DNA of 64,000 bases from Nisaea denitrificans DSM 18348 (GTDB lineage Bacteria > Pseudomonadota > Alphaproteobacteria > Thalassobaculales > Thalassobaculaceae): the NCBI RefSeq assembly GCF_000426505.1, contig NZ_AUFM01000011.1:248001-312000 (forward strand), read 5' to 3'. A program made the translations under genes and the position numbers. Shown piece after piece: positions 36,914-45,361 of the stretch. Numbering within the stretch: the first letter of the stretch is position 1; each line of letters starts with the position of its first letter. The notes under the pieces were generated by a model, which was given only the letters and a program-made list of their open reading frames with translations, had not been told where the DNA came from and made no database searches.

Positions 36914-37675
36914 ATGTTGAAAGCTGATCTCAGCGGCAAGAAGGCGCTGGTCACCGGCGGTGCGTCCGGCATCGGGCGGGCCACTGCCCGACTGCTGGCG
37001 GAATGCGGTGCGGAAGTTGCCGTGAACCATCTGGCCGACGATCCGCGCGGCAAGGAAACCGTCGCCGCGTTTCATCAGGCCGGGAACAAGGCGCATGCCA
37101 TTCCGGGCAATGTCGCGGACCCGAAGGACGCGGACCGGATGGTGGCGGATGCCATCGAGGCGCTCGGCGGCCTCGATATCCTGATCAACAATGCCGGAAC
37201 GCCGGTCTCGCTCGATCCGATCCCGTTCGAGGATATGGATGCGATGACGGAGGAGTTCTGGTCCACCATCATCAACACCAACCTGATCGGCCCGTTCCGT
37301 TGTGCCCGTGCCGCCCGCACGGCGCTGACTGAGAGCCGGGGCTGCATCGTCAACACGGCCTCCATCGCGGCCTTCGGGGGCATTGGCAGCTCTATTGCCT
37401 ATGCGGCATCGAAGGCCGGGTTGATGAACCTGACGAAGAACCTTGCGAAAGCAATGTCTCCCGAAGTACGGGTGAACGCGGTCGCGCCTGGCCTTGTGCG
37501 GACGCCCTGGACGGATGGCTGGCCTGAAGAGCGTAAGAACACATCGGTCGCCAATTCCCTACTTGGGCGTATGGTCGAGCCGGAGGACGTTGCCGAGACC
37601 ATGCTGTTCTTCTGTGCCAACGGTGCTGTCACCGGTCAGACCCTGCTGGTCGATTGCGGCCGGTTCGGCGCCTGA
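36914..37675 (+). CDS. Short-chain dehydrogenase/reductase
   Basis: A 253-residue SDR. The cofactor motif is VTGGASGIGRAT, the NNAG motif is ILINNAGTPVS, and the catalytic pair is in AYAASKAGLMN. The C-terminal NGAVTGQTLLVDCGRFGA is usual for FabG-like members. It directly follows the BKACE gene and is likely to oxidise a beta-hydroxy acid to the keto form, or the reverse. The Asn-His-Leu after strand 2 (AVNHLADD) gives no clear NAD/NADP preference. Confidence 0.88.
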   Translation: MLKADLSGKKALVTGGASGIGRATARLLAECGAEVAVNHLADDPRGKETVAAFHQAGNKAHAIPGNVADPKDADRMVADAIEALGGLDILINNAGTPVSLDPIPFEDMDAMTEEFWSTIINTNLIGPFRCARAARTALTESRGCIVNTASIAAFGGIGSSIAYAASKAGLMNLTKNLAKAMSPEVRVNAVAPGLVRTPWTDGWPEERKNTSVANSLLGRMVEPEDVAETMLFFCANGAVTGQTLLVDCGRFGA

Positions 37676-37708
37676 TCCTGATTCTGATATCGAGCGGAGG
37701 TTGTTGCC

Positions 37709-38713
37709 ATGAAAGCCTATGAAATCGTCTCTGATGGCGGCGTTGACGCTCTTGCCCTGAATGATCGTCCGGACCCGAAGCCGGGACCGGGCGAGGTTCT
37801 GGTCCGGGTGCGGGCCTCCTCCATCAATTACCGGGATCTCTCGACCGTCGAGGCACCGGTGCCCCGGGGCATTCCCTACCCGCGCATTCCAAACTCGGAC
37901 GGGGCTGGCGACGTGGTCGAGGTCGGCCCGGGTGTGACCCGCTGGAAGGCTGGCGACAAGGTCTGCGGCTGTTTCTTTCAGGGCTGGATCGATGGCGACA
38001 TCACCCCGGAGATTATGGGGCGGGCACTTGGCGGCACCATTGATGGCATGCTGGCCGAGTATCGCGTGCTGGGCGAGGGCGGTCTGGTCGCCATGCCGGA
38101 ACATCTCTCCTACGAGGAAGCATCGACACTGCCTTGTGCTGCGCTGACGGCCTGGGTCAGCCTCGTCCATCGCGGCGGCGTCAAGGCGGGTGACACGGTT
38201 TTGTTGCTTGGTACCGGCGGGGTTTCGGTCTTCGCCTTGCAGTTCTGCAAGCTGATGGGTGTCAAAACCATATGCACCTCCTCCAGTGACGAGAAAATCC
38301 AACGCCTGAAAGCGATGGGTGCTGACGAGGTGATCAACTACCGGACACATCCAGAATGGCAGGAGAAGGTTCTGGAACTGACGGACGGTCGCGGTGTCGA
38401 TCATACGGTCGAGGTTGGCGGTGCGGGCACTTTGGAGCGGTCAATTGCAGCGACGCGGGTTGCCGGCAGCATCGGCCTGATCGGTGTTCTGACGGGCGGT
38501 GAGATCAATCCGGTCAACATCATGCGCAAATCGATCCGCCTGCAGGGCATTTATGTTGGTTCCCGGCGGGTGTTTGAGGATATGAACGCCGCCATTTCAC
38601 AGCATGATCTGAAACCGGTGATCAGCGATACGTTTGCGTTCGAGGATGCGCGGGATGCCTTCCACGCCATGCGGGCCGCAGGGCATTTCGGAAAGCTCGT
38701 CGTAAAAACATAA
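37709..38713 (+). CDS. NAD(P)-dependent alcohol dehydrogenase-like MDR protein
   Basis: A 334-residue medium-chain dehydrogenase. The catalytic-domain start is GPGEVLVRVRASSINYRDL, and the nucleotide site is LLLGTGGVSVFALQFCKLMG. The usual catalytic-zinc Cys-His pair is not evident, so it is probably a zinc-independent reductase of the type annotated as zinc-binding dehydrogenase. The AGCGGAGG site precedes the ATG. It is the third gene of the BKACE operon. Confidence 0.86.
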   Translation: MKAYEIVSDGGVDALALNDRPDPKPGPGEVLVRVRASSINYRDLSTVEAPVPRGIPYPRIPNSDGAGDVVEVGPGVTRWKAGDKVCGCFFQGWIDGDITPEIMGRALGGTIDGMLAEYRVLGEGGLVAMPEHLSYEEASTLPCAALTAWVSLVHRGGVKAGDTVLLLGTGGVSVFALQFCKLMGVKTICTSSSDEKIQRLKAMGADEVINYRTHPEWQEKVLELTDGRGVDHTVEVGGAGTLERSIAATRVAGSIGLIGVLTGGEINPVNIMRKSIRLQGIYVGSRRVFEDMNAAISQHDLKPVISDTFAFEDARDAFHAMRAAGHFGKLVVKT

Positions 38714-38770
38714 ATACCGTTCGGCGGGGTATGTTGTTAATCTCGTAAAAGTTGCATATTAACTTATTCT

Positions 38771-38798
38771 CCTCCATCATGACGATGCTTGATGGAGG
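38771..38798 (+). promoter_or_regulatory. Hairpin that buries the ribosome binding site of the patatin gene
   Basis: CCTCCATCA and TGATGGAGG form a perfect 9-bp stem with a 10-base loop. The right arm contains the GGAGG Shine-Dalgarno for the ATG at 38804. In RNA the left arm would pair with it and block ribosomes. This could be temperature or ligand control, or alternatively a DNA operator. Confidence 0.55.
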
Positions 38799-38803
38799 GT
38801 GCC

Positions 38804-41263
38804 ATGAGTTCAGGGAAAAGCTTCGATCCGATCCTGTCGCGCACGAAGGACGAGATGCGTGGCGAAGACTTTCGCAACAGCCAGATCTACGGTCTGGAGA
38901 ATGATCACCTCGACACGCGGCGCAAAGAGGTCGGCGGCGTTTCGGGGGCAGAGGAGTTTTCCAGGCAAGACTTCTGGAACGATGGGCAGCCGGACGGCCC
39001 TGGCGAGCCCACGCCCCCGGAATATGATGCAGCCGACTTAATTCCAGGCCTGGAAGGCAGCCGGACGGGGCTCGGTATTTCCGGAGGCGGTGTGCGTTCC
39101 GCAACTTTTGCTCTCGGCCTGCTGCAGGCACTGGCGCGGAAAAATCTCCTGAAACATTTCGATTACCTCTCCACGGTATCCGGAGGCGGCTACATCGGCT
39201 CGTCCCTGACCTGGCTACTGAGTGACAAATTCAGAGAAAAGGGAGGAGAGCACTACGGACTGGACCGTGACGATTTTCCCTTCGGTACCGCGAAACCAAA
39301 GGACCGTTCCGATTCAAGGCACTGGAAAGGTATGCTCCGCTATCTCCGGGAGCACGCCGAATATCTGGCGCCGAACAAGGATATTTCCATTCTTTCCGGT
39401 CTTGCGGTTGTTGTTCGGGGTATCTTGCTCAACCTGCTGGTCTGGGTTCCTCTCTTCACGCTTCTGTTCGTTATCTTGCAGCTTGGCTGGTATGTGGATG
39501 GGTGGACGGACCTTCTCTTCCTGGTGACGAATCTGGACGCGAGCGACAGCGGGCCTCCGCGTATCCGGGAGTTGCTTAATCCGGGATACCTCAATCTGCA
39601 TGAAGTTCTGACTATGGGCGGAATTCTGCTGCTGCTTGTTTTCGCTGTGCTTTCGATTGCCTTTTCGCTTGCTTCGGCCGTTGGCGGCGAAGGTGCCTTC
39701 GTGCGCCTTTCCTACCGGAGCCGACGCTGGTTCGAGGTCAAAGGCAAGTATTTCCTCCCGTGCGGCTTGCTGTTCATCGGTGTTGGTGTGTTGCCTTATG
39801 CAGCTGCGTTCTTTTTCGGCTCAATCGGTAGTTTTGGCAGTGCGGGGGCCGGGACGATGCTGACCGGCATTGCATCGGGGCTTGCAGCGGCCCGGAAATC
39901 CGAGAACCCGATTGTTCAGGACATACTCCTGCCAGCCATTGCCGTTCTGCTTCTCGTAGGCGGCCTGATATTGACGTGCGGCATTGCCATCGTTGTCCGT
40001 GAGGGAGGAGATTTGGAGCAGCCTGGCGATTTCGTCTTTGCCTGCTTTGTCGTTCTGGCTTTGCTGACGGGGTATGTGGTCAACACGAACTACATATCCG
40101 TTCATCGTTTTTACCGGGACCGATTGATGGAGGCTTTCATGCCGATGCAGGCGGCGATCTCTGGCAATCAGGTCAGGCCCGCACCCGGAGCGAACGAGGC
40201 GCAACTGTGTGATCTCTGCGATCCGGGCAGTTTTGCCAATTACCATCTCGTGAATACAAATCTAATTCTGGTGGATTCGGATGACGCGCTCTTCCGTCGT
40301 CGTGGTGGGGACAATTTCGTGATGTCCCGGATTTACTGCGGCGGGGACGCGGGTGGGTTTCATCCGACCGGGGACTTCTCCGGCGGCGACATGACGCTTG
40401 CGACCGCGATGACGATCTCGGGGGCCGCCGCGCACCCGAACGCTGGTTGGGCGGGAACCGGCCAGACGCGGAACCGGGCGGTTTCCTGGCTGATGAATCT
40501 GTTGAATATCCGGCTGGGCTACACGGTGCGGAATGCGGCATATGACACGCTGGCACCGCTTGCCGGAAAGCCAAACCATTTTGACAATATGAAGGTGGAA
40601 CTCAGCCCCTCGGCGTTTGACCGGCATGGAAAATGGTTCCAGCTCAGTGACGGTGGGCATTTCGAAAACCTGGCGATCTACGAGCTCGTCCGCCGCCGCT
40701 GCAAACTGATCCTGATTTCCGATGCGGGTGCCGACCCGGCATTCGGCTTCGGAGATGTCCAGAATACGGTCCGGCGGGTAAGTCAGGATTTCGGCGTGGA
40801 GATCAATTTCGGCCGCCCCTTCTGGAGCCGGGAGACCTATGAGGCGCAGACCGGCAAGGCGGCTTCAAGGGACGACGATGGCTACGGCCATTGGCGCAAT
40901 CGTCTCTCCAGTCTCGTCCCGAAGCATCCAACGGGCTTTCCGGTCGATGCGAAACGGGCCGACCACGGCTATATCATCGGCACGGTTACTTATCCGGAAG
41001 TCGAAGCCGGGGCCGGCAAGGAGACCGGCATTCTGATCTATGTGAAAGCGACCATGATCGATGGCCTCAGTCTGGAAACCCGGGGATATAAGGCGGATCA
41101 CCCTGCTTTCCCCCATGAGCCGACATCGGACCAGTTCTTCGACCCGGCGCAGTTCGAGGCCTATCGTGAGTTGGGGAATGCCATCGGAGCGGATATGATC
41201 GAGGGCGCGCGCCTCAAGGATCTTCTTGGGGTGGCGTGGGGATCGGCGGATGGCGGCACCTAA
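38804..41263 (+). CDS. Membrane-embedded patatin-like phospholipase
   Basis: An 819-residue protein whose patatin lipase domain is divided by a membrane region. The oxyanion-hole motif GISGGGVRSATFALG is at 91-105, and the nucleophile is S126 in STVSGGGYIGSS. The catalytic Asp is in LSDGGHFENLAIYELV (DGG at 616-618). Between about 197 and 430 there are five or so hydrophobic segments, for example LLVWVPLFTLLFVILQLGW and GGILLLLVFAVLSIAFSLAS. ATG 38804 is chosen because GGAGG precedes it. Members are expected to hydrolyse phospholipid acyl esters. No adjacent partner suggests a role. Confidence 0.87.
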   Translation: MSSGKSFDPILSRTKDEMRGEDFRNSQIYGLENDHLDTRRKEVGGVSGAEEFSRQDFWNDGQPDGPGEPTPPEYDAADLIPGLEGSRTGLGISGGGVRSATFALGLLQALARKNLLKHFDYLSTVSGGGYIGSSLTWLLSDKFREKGGEHYGLDRDDFPFGTAKPKDRSDSRHWKGMLRYLREHAEYLAPNKDISILSGLAVVVRGILLNLLVWVPLFTLLFVILQLGWYVDGWTDLLFLVTNLDASDSGPPRIRELLNPGYLNLHEVLTMGGILLLLVFAVLSIAFSLASAVGGEGAFVRLSYRSRRWFEVKGKYFLPCGLLFIGVGVLPYAAAFFFGSIGSFGSAGAGTMLTGIASGLAAARKSENPIVQDILLPAIAVLLLVGGLILTCGIAIVVREGGDLEQPGDFVFACFVVLALLTGYVVNTNYISVHRFYRDRLMEAFMPMQAAISGNQVRPAPGANEAQLCDLCDPGSFANYHLVNTNLILVDSDDALFRRRGGDNFVMSRIYCGGDAGGFHPTGDFSGGDMTLATAMTISGAAAHPNAGWAGTGQTRNRAVSWLMNLLNIRLGYTVRNAAYDTLAPLAGKPNHFDNMKVELSPSAFDRHGKWFQLSDGGHFENLAIYELVRRRCKLILISDAGADPAFGFGDVQNTVRRVSQDFGVEINFGRPFWSRETYEAQTGKAASRDDDGYGHWRNRLSSLVPKHPTGFPVDAKRADHGYIIGTVTYPEVEAGAGKETGILIYVKATMIDGLSLETRGYKADHPAFPHEPTSDQFFDPAQFEAYRELGNAIGADMIEGARLKDLLGVAWGSADGGT

Positions 41264-41300
41264 CCTCCCGGTACCGCCGCCCGCCGCTCCTGAATGAGTG

Positions 41301-42086
41301 TTACTCGCCCTTGAAGTCGGGGCGCCGCTTTTCGATGAAGGCATGCATGCCCTCGCTCTGATCGGCGGTGGCAAACAGGCCCTGGAACATGGCCCGCTCC
41401 AGCGCCATGCCGGTTTCCAGCGACGCATCCTGCCCGCGAATGATGGCCGACTTGATCTGCTGCACGGCAATCGGCGGCATCCGGGTGATGTCCTTCGCCA
41501 TCTTGTAGGCGGTCTCGTACACCTCGGCGTCCGGCACGACCTGGCTGGCGATGCCGATGGCGAAGGCTTCCTTGCCGTCGATGGGCCGGCCGGTGAGACA
41601 GAGCCGCATGGCCTGGAACTTGCCGACGGCGCGGGTCAGGCGCTGGGTGCCGCCGGCACCCGGCATGATGCCGACGCGGACTTCCGGCTGGCCGACCTGG
41701 GCCGTCTCGCCGATCACGATCATGTCGGAATGCATAGCCAGTTCCAGCCCGCCGCCGAGCGCGTAGCCGTTGATCGCGGCGATCACCGGTTTCGGATAGT
41801 CGGCGATGTTCTGCCAGAGCCGTTCCGTCTTGCGGTGGAACATCTCGACCGTGGTCCGGTCCGCCATGTCCTTCAGGTCCGCACCGGCGGCAAACGCCTT
41901 CTCGTCGCCGGTCAGCACCACGGCGAGCACATCGTCGTCCTCGGTCAGCTCCCGGAAGACCCGGGCAAGCTCCTGACGGACTTCCAGATTGAGCGCGTTC
42001 AGCGCGTCCGGACGGTTGATACGGACCACGGCGATGTGATCGTTCTCTTCGCGGTCGCGCGGATGATCGAGAATGACGACGGACAC
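41301..42086 (-). CDS. paaF: Enoyl-CoA hydratase (PaaF-like)
   Basis: A 261-residue crotonase-fold enzyme. The oxyanion-hole stretch KAFAAGADLKDMA and the active-site region INGYALGGGLELAMHSD, then QPEVRVGIMPGAGGTQRL, carry the two catalytic Glu positions of true hydratases. It is closest to the 2,3-dehydroadipyl-CoA hydratase group of phenylacetate catabolism, judged from sequence feel and context. It is divergent from the thiolase/dehydrogenase operon. General beta-oxidation use is possible. Confidence 0.85.
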   Translation of the reverse strand: MSVVILDHPRDREENDHIAVVRINRPDALNALNLEVRQELARVFRELTEDDDVLAVVLTGDEKAFAAGADLKDMADRTTVEMFHRKTERLWQNIADYPKPVIAAINGYALGGGLELAMHSDMIVIGETAQVGQPEVRVGIMPGAGGTQRLTRAVGKFQAMRLCLTGRPIDGKEAFAIGIASQVVPDAEVYETAYKMAKDITRMPPIAVQQIKSAIIRGQDASLETGMALERAMFQGLFATADQSEGMHAFIEKRRPDFKGE

Positions 42087-42158
42087 GGATACTTCCCCCT
42101 TTGATTGACTGCCGCGCTGAGCCGCGCGATTGGCAAGATTATGCTTCCCGAGTGGAAA

Positions 42159-42186
42159 TTGACCGGGATATTAGGCTGTGCATACT
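42159..42186 (+). promoter_or_regulatory. Candidate promoter of the thiolase/dehydrogenase operon
   Basis: TTGACC (42159-42164) and CATACT (42181-42186) are separated by 16 bp and resemble -35/-10 hexamers. They lie 60 bp upstream of the thiolase ATG. A palindrome sits just downstream, where a repressor would block transcription. Confidence 0.45.
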
Positions 42187-42201
42187 GCACCGACAATAAG
42201 C

Positions 42202-42220
42202 TGCGAAATTCAGTTTCGCA
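42202..42220. promoter_or_regulatory. Palindromic operator candidate
   Basis: TGCGAAATTCAGTTTCGCA is a perfect 7-bp inverted repeat with 5-bp spacing in the divergent hydratase/thiolase gap, about +10 to +30 relative to the proposed promoter. It resembles a TetR-type binding site for CoA-thioester-responsive repressors, but no regulator gene is adjacent. Confidence 0.55.
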
Positions 42221-42245
42221 AAAAATCGATTTGGGAGCCGCCATC

Positions 42246-43454
42246 ATGACCGAAGCCTTCATCTGCGACGCAATCCGCACACCTATCGGCCGTTACGGCG
42301 GCAGCCTTTCTGCCGTGCGCGCGGACGATCTCGCGGCGCATCCGATCCAGCAGCTGATGGCGCGGAACGGCTCGGTCGACTGGAACGACGTGGACGATGT
42401 CTATTACGGTTGCGTCAATCAGGCAGGCGAAGACAACCGCAACGTTGCCCGCATGGGGCTGCTGTTGGCGGGGCTCTCGTCGGAAATTCCAGGCGCCACG
42501 GTGAACCGGCTCTGTGCCTCGGGCATGGAAGCTGTGAATGCCGCCGCCCGCGCCATCCGCTCCGGCGAGGGCGACTTCTTCATTGCCGGCGGCGTCGAGA
42601 GCATGTCCCGCGCGCCGTTCGTCATGGGCAAGGCGACCAGCGCCTTCGACCGCAATGCCGAGATCTATGACACCACCATCGGCTGGCGCTTCGTCAATCC
42701 GAAGATGGAAAAGCAATACGGCACCGATTCCATGCCGGAGACGGCAGAGAACGTGGCCCAGCAGTTCCAGATCAGCCGTGACGATCAGGACGCCTTCGCG
42801 CTCCGCTCCCAGCAGCGCGCCGGTGCCGCGATCGAGAATGGCCGTCTCGCCCGCGAGATTGCTTCGGTTGAGATCAAGGGGCGCAAGGGCGCAGTAACCA
42901 TCGTGGACACGGACGAGCATCCGCGCCCCTCCACCACGGCAGAGGCGCTGGCCAAGCTCGGCACCCCGTTCCGCAAGGAAGGTGGGTCCGTCACGGCCGG
43001 TAACGCCAGCGGCGTGAATGACGGCGCCGCCGCCATGATCGTCTGCTCCGAGGAAGCCGCCAAGCGGCACGGCCTGACCCCGCGTGCCCGCATCGTCACC
43101 GGTGCCGCCGCAGGCGTCGAGCCGCGCATCATGGGCGTCGGCCCGATCCCGGCCAGCCGCAAGGTGCTGGAGCGTGCGGGCCTCAAGGTCGACGATCTTG
43201 CCGTGCTGGAGCTGAACGAAGCCTTCGCCGCCCAGGTGCTGGCCTCGCTGCGCGAACTCGGCATTGCAGACGACGATCCGCGTGTGAACCCGAATGGCGG
43301 CGCCATCGCGCTCGGCCATCCGCTCGGTGCCAGCGGTGCCCGTCTGCTGATGACGGCGACCGAGGAGCTGCACGACAAGGGCGGCAAATACGCGCTTTGC
43401 ACCATGTGCATCGGCGTCGGCCAGGGCATGGCAACCATCATCGAGAAGGTCTGA
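42246..43454 (+). CDS. pcaF: 3-oxoadipyl-CoA/acetyl-CoA thiolase (PcaF/PaaJ-like)
   Basis: A 402-residue thiolase. The start FICDAIRTPIGRYGGSLSAVRADDL and the CVNQAGEDNRNVARM block are typical of 3-oxoadipyl-CoA thiolases. The nucleophile is C90 in NRLCASGMEAV. The GGAIALGHPLGASGARL and CTMCIGVGQGMA motifs supply the His and second Cys. The ATG at 42246 opens the conserved region. It would release acetyl-CoA and succinyl-CoA from 3-oxoadipyl-CoA. The next gene supplies the preceding oxidation. Confidence 0.9.
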   Translation: MTEAFICDAIRTPIGRYGGSLSAVRADDLAAHPIQQLMARNGSVDWNDVDDVYYGCVNQAGEDNRNVARMGLLLAGLSSEIPGATVNRLCASGMEAVNAAARAIRSGEGDFFIAGGVESMSRAPFVMGKATSAFDRNAEIYDTTIGWRFVNPKMEKQYGTDSMPETAENVAQQFQISRDDQDAFALRSQQRAGAAIENGRLAREIASVEIKGRKGAVTIVDTDEHPRPSTTAEALAKLGTPFRKEGGSVTAGNASGVNDGAAAMIVCSEEAAKRHGLTPRARIVTGAAAGVEPRIMGVGPIPASRKVLERAGLKVDDLAVLELNEAFAAQVLASLRELGIADDDPRVNPNGGAIALGHPLGASGARLLMTATEELHDKGGKYALCTMCIGVGQGMATIIEKV

Positions 43455-43459
43455 TCAAA

Positions 43460-44968
43460 ATGGCATTCGATGCGAAGCGCGCCGATTTCACCGTCGGCGT
43501 GATCGGCGCTGGCGCCATGGGGCAGGGGATCGTCCAGGTCTCCCTGCAGGGCGGCATGAACGTGGTGCTGTTCGACGCCAAGGACGGCTCCGCCGCCGCT
43601 GGGCGCGAGCAGGTGATCAAACGCCTGGAACGGCTGGTCGAGAAGGGCAAGCTGACGGCGGATGCCGTCGCCGACATGGCGGCGAAGGTCAGTGTCGCCT
43701 CCGGACTCGCGGATTTCGCCGGCTGCCACACGGTGGTCGAGGCGATCTTCGAGAATCTTGAAGTGAAACAGCAGGTATTCTCCGAGCTGGAAAGCCATGT
43801 CAGCGACGACTGCCTGTTGACCTCCAACACCTCCTCGCTGCCGATCGGCTCCATCGCTCGGGTCTGCAAGAACCCGGAGCGGGTTGCCGGTTTCCACTTC
43901 TTCAATCCCGTCCCGCTGATGCGCCTCGTCGAGGTGATCCGTGGTCCCGCGACCGAGGAATGGGTGATGGACGGTCTCTGTGCGCTCGGCGAGCGTATGG
44001 GCCGCACCCCGGTCAAGGTGAAGGACGCGCCGGGCTTCCTCGTCAATTTCGGCGGCCGCGCCTTCACCACCGAGGGCCTTGCCGTGGTGCATGAAGGCGT
44101 CGCCACCCCGGCGCAGGTCGATGCGGTGATGCGCGATTGCGGGCATTTCCGGATGGGCCCGTTCCAGCTCATGGATCTGACCGGGATCGACGTGAATTAC
44201 CCCGTCTCGATGATCGTGCACGAGCAATACAGCTACGACCCGCGCCTGCGCACCGTACCGCTGCACAAGGCGCTGTTCGATGCGGGCCGGTTCGGCCGGA
44301 AGACCGGCATCGGCCATTTCCGCTATGACGAAAAGGGCCAGGAGATCGACGCGCCGAGCCCGGATCACGAAACCACGGCCGCGCCTGCGGTGCAGGTCTA
44401 TTGCGCGGCCGAGGCGCCGGAGCTGGACGATCTGCTGGCAGGTGTCACGCTGGACGCCACGGATGACGGCAGCTCGCCCATCGTCGCGGCTTTGTTCGGT
44501 GAGGATTGCAGCACCTTCGCCAGCCGCATGGGCATCGACCACACCCGCCTTGTCGCCATCGACGTGACCGGCGATACCTCCAAGCGGGTCACCATCATGT
44601 CCGCGCCGGGGGCGTCAGCCGATGCGCTGAACGCGGTTTCGGCGGCGTTGCAGAAGAACGGCCGCAAGGTCACCGCGATTGCGGATTCGGCCGGTTTCAT
44701 CGGCCAGCGCATCCGCGGCATGGTCGGAAATCTCGGCTGCGAGATGGCCCAGATCCAGATCGCCGATCCGGATTCCATCGACCTCGCCATGAAGCTCGGC
44801 CTCAACTATCCGCTGGGCCCGCTGGAGATTATCGCCGATCTCGGCGTCGAACGGGCCTTCGTCATCATGGCGGCAATGCATGCCGTCAGCGGCGACGACC
44901 GGTATCGGCCTAGCGTCTGGCTGCGCCGCCGTGCACAATTGGGGCTGGATATCAAAACCCCGAATTAA
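43460..44968 (+). CDS. paaH: 3-hydroxyacyl-CoA dehydrogenase (PaaH-like)
   Basis: A 502-residue NAD-dependent dehydrogenase with a duplicated C-terminal domain, as in PaaH (3-hydroxyadipyl-CoA dehydrogenase). The NAD motif is VIGAGAMGQGIVQVSLQGG. The catalytic His lies in RVAGFHFFNPVPLMRLVEV, followed by the Lys/Asn region VKDAPGFLVNFGGRAF. It starts 5 bp after the thiolase stop, so the two are co-transcribed. With the hydratase they cover 2,3-dehydroadipyl-CoA to succinyl-CoA; the upper phenylacetate genes are not in the window. Confidence 0.9.
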   Translation: MAFDAKRADFTVGVIGAGAMGQGIVQVSLQGGMNVVLFDAKDGSAAAGREQVIKRLERLVEKGKLTADAVADMAAKVSVASGLADFAGCHTVVEAIFENLEVKQQVFSELESHVSDDCLLTSNTSSLPIGSIARVCKNPERVAGFHFFNPVPLMRLVEVIRGPATEEWVMDGLCALGERMGRTPVKVKDAPGFLVNFGGRAFTTEGLAVVHEGVATPAQVDAVMRDCGHFRMGPFQLMDLTGIDVNYPVSMIVHEQYSYDPRLRTVPLHKALFDAGRFGRKTGIGHFRYDEKGQEIDAPSPDHETTAAPAVQVYCAAEAPELDDLLAGVTLDATDDGSSPIVAALFGEDCSTFASRMGIDHTRLVAIDVTGDTSKRVTIMSAPGASADALNAVSAALQKNGRKVTAIADSAGFIGQRIRGMVGNLGCEMAQIQIADPDSIDLAMKLGLNYPLGPLEIIADLGVERAFVIMAAMHAVSGDDRYRPSVWLRRRAQLGLDIKTPN

Positions 44969-44986
44969 GAGACGCGAGGAAACGCC

Positions 44987-45319
44987 ATGAGCGGCGAGAA
45001 CGATACCGGGACCCCAGAGACCGAAGGCCAAGAACGCAAACCCTTCATCCTGGAGCGGCCGCTCTGGCGCGGCGTCTTCAACGGCGTCGTGCTGACCCTG
45101 GTGATGATCGGCGCCCAGTATCAGGGTTGGCTCGGCCCGAATACGGAACTTACCGGCGAGGACGTCTACCGGGCCGTTGTCTATGGCCTGGTCTTCGGCG
45201 GGGTGATGTATATCTACACCTCATGGCGCGTCAGGCGGCAGGGCCGGGCGTCCGATGCCGCCGCGAAGGCCGCGCGCGAAAGCGTCGAGTCCCGGCTGCC
45301 GGATTCAGACGAGAAGTAA
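44987..45319 (+). CDS. Small two-span membrane protein of unknown function
   Basis: 110 residues with two hydrophobic stretches: VFNGVVLTLVMIGAQYQGWL at about 30-49 and YRAVVYGLVFGGVMYIYTSW at about 61-80. The termini are charged, with Arg/Ala and Glu rich tails. The CGAGGAAACGCC leader gives a GAGGA site before the ATG. It follows paaH by 18 bp and may be in its transcript. I do not recognise a family. Confidence 0.65.
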   Translation: MSGENDTGTPETEGQERKPFILERPLWRGVFNGVVLTLVMIGAQYQGWLGPNTELTGEDVYRAVVYGLVFGGVMYIYTSWRVRRQGRASDAAAKAARESVESRLPDSDEK

Positions 45320-45361
45320 TCCCCCGGAACGGATACCCGGAGCCAGCCCCCGGAGCTGACA

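Noticed and set aside
38804-41263. Patatin as an anti-phage (CBASS CapV-like) effector
   Set aside because: No nucleotidyltransferase, ubiquitin-like or TIR gene adjoins it, and the membrane-split architecture differs from CapV.
42785-44542. 585-codon minus-strand open frame
   Set aside because: It is opposite the thiolase and dehydrogenase genes and has no recognisable features.
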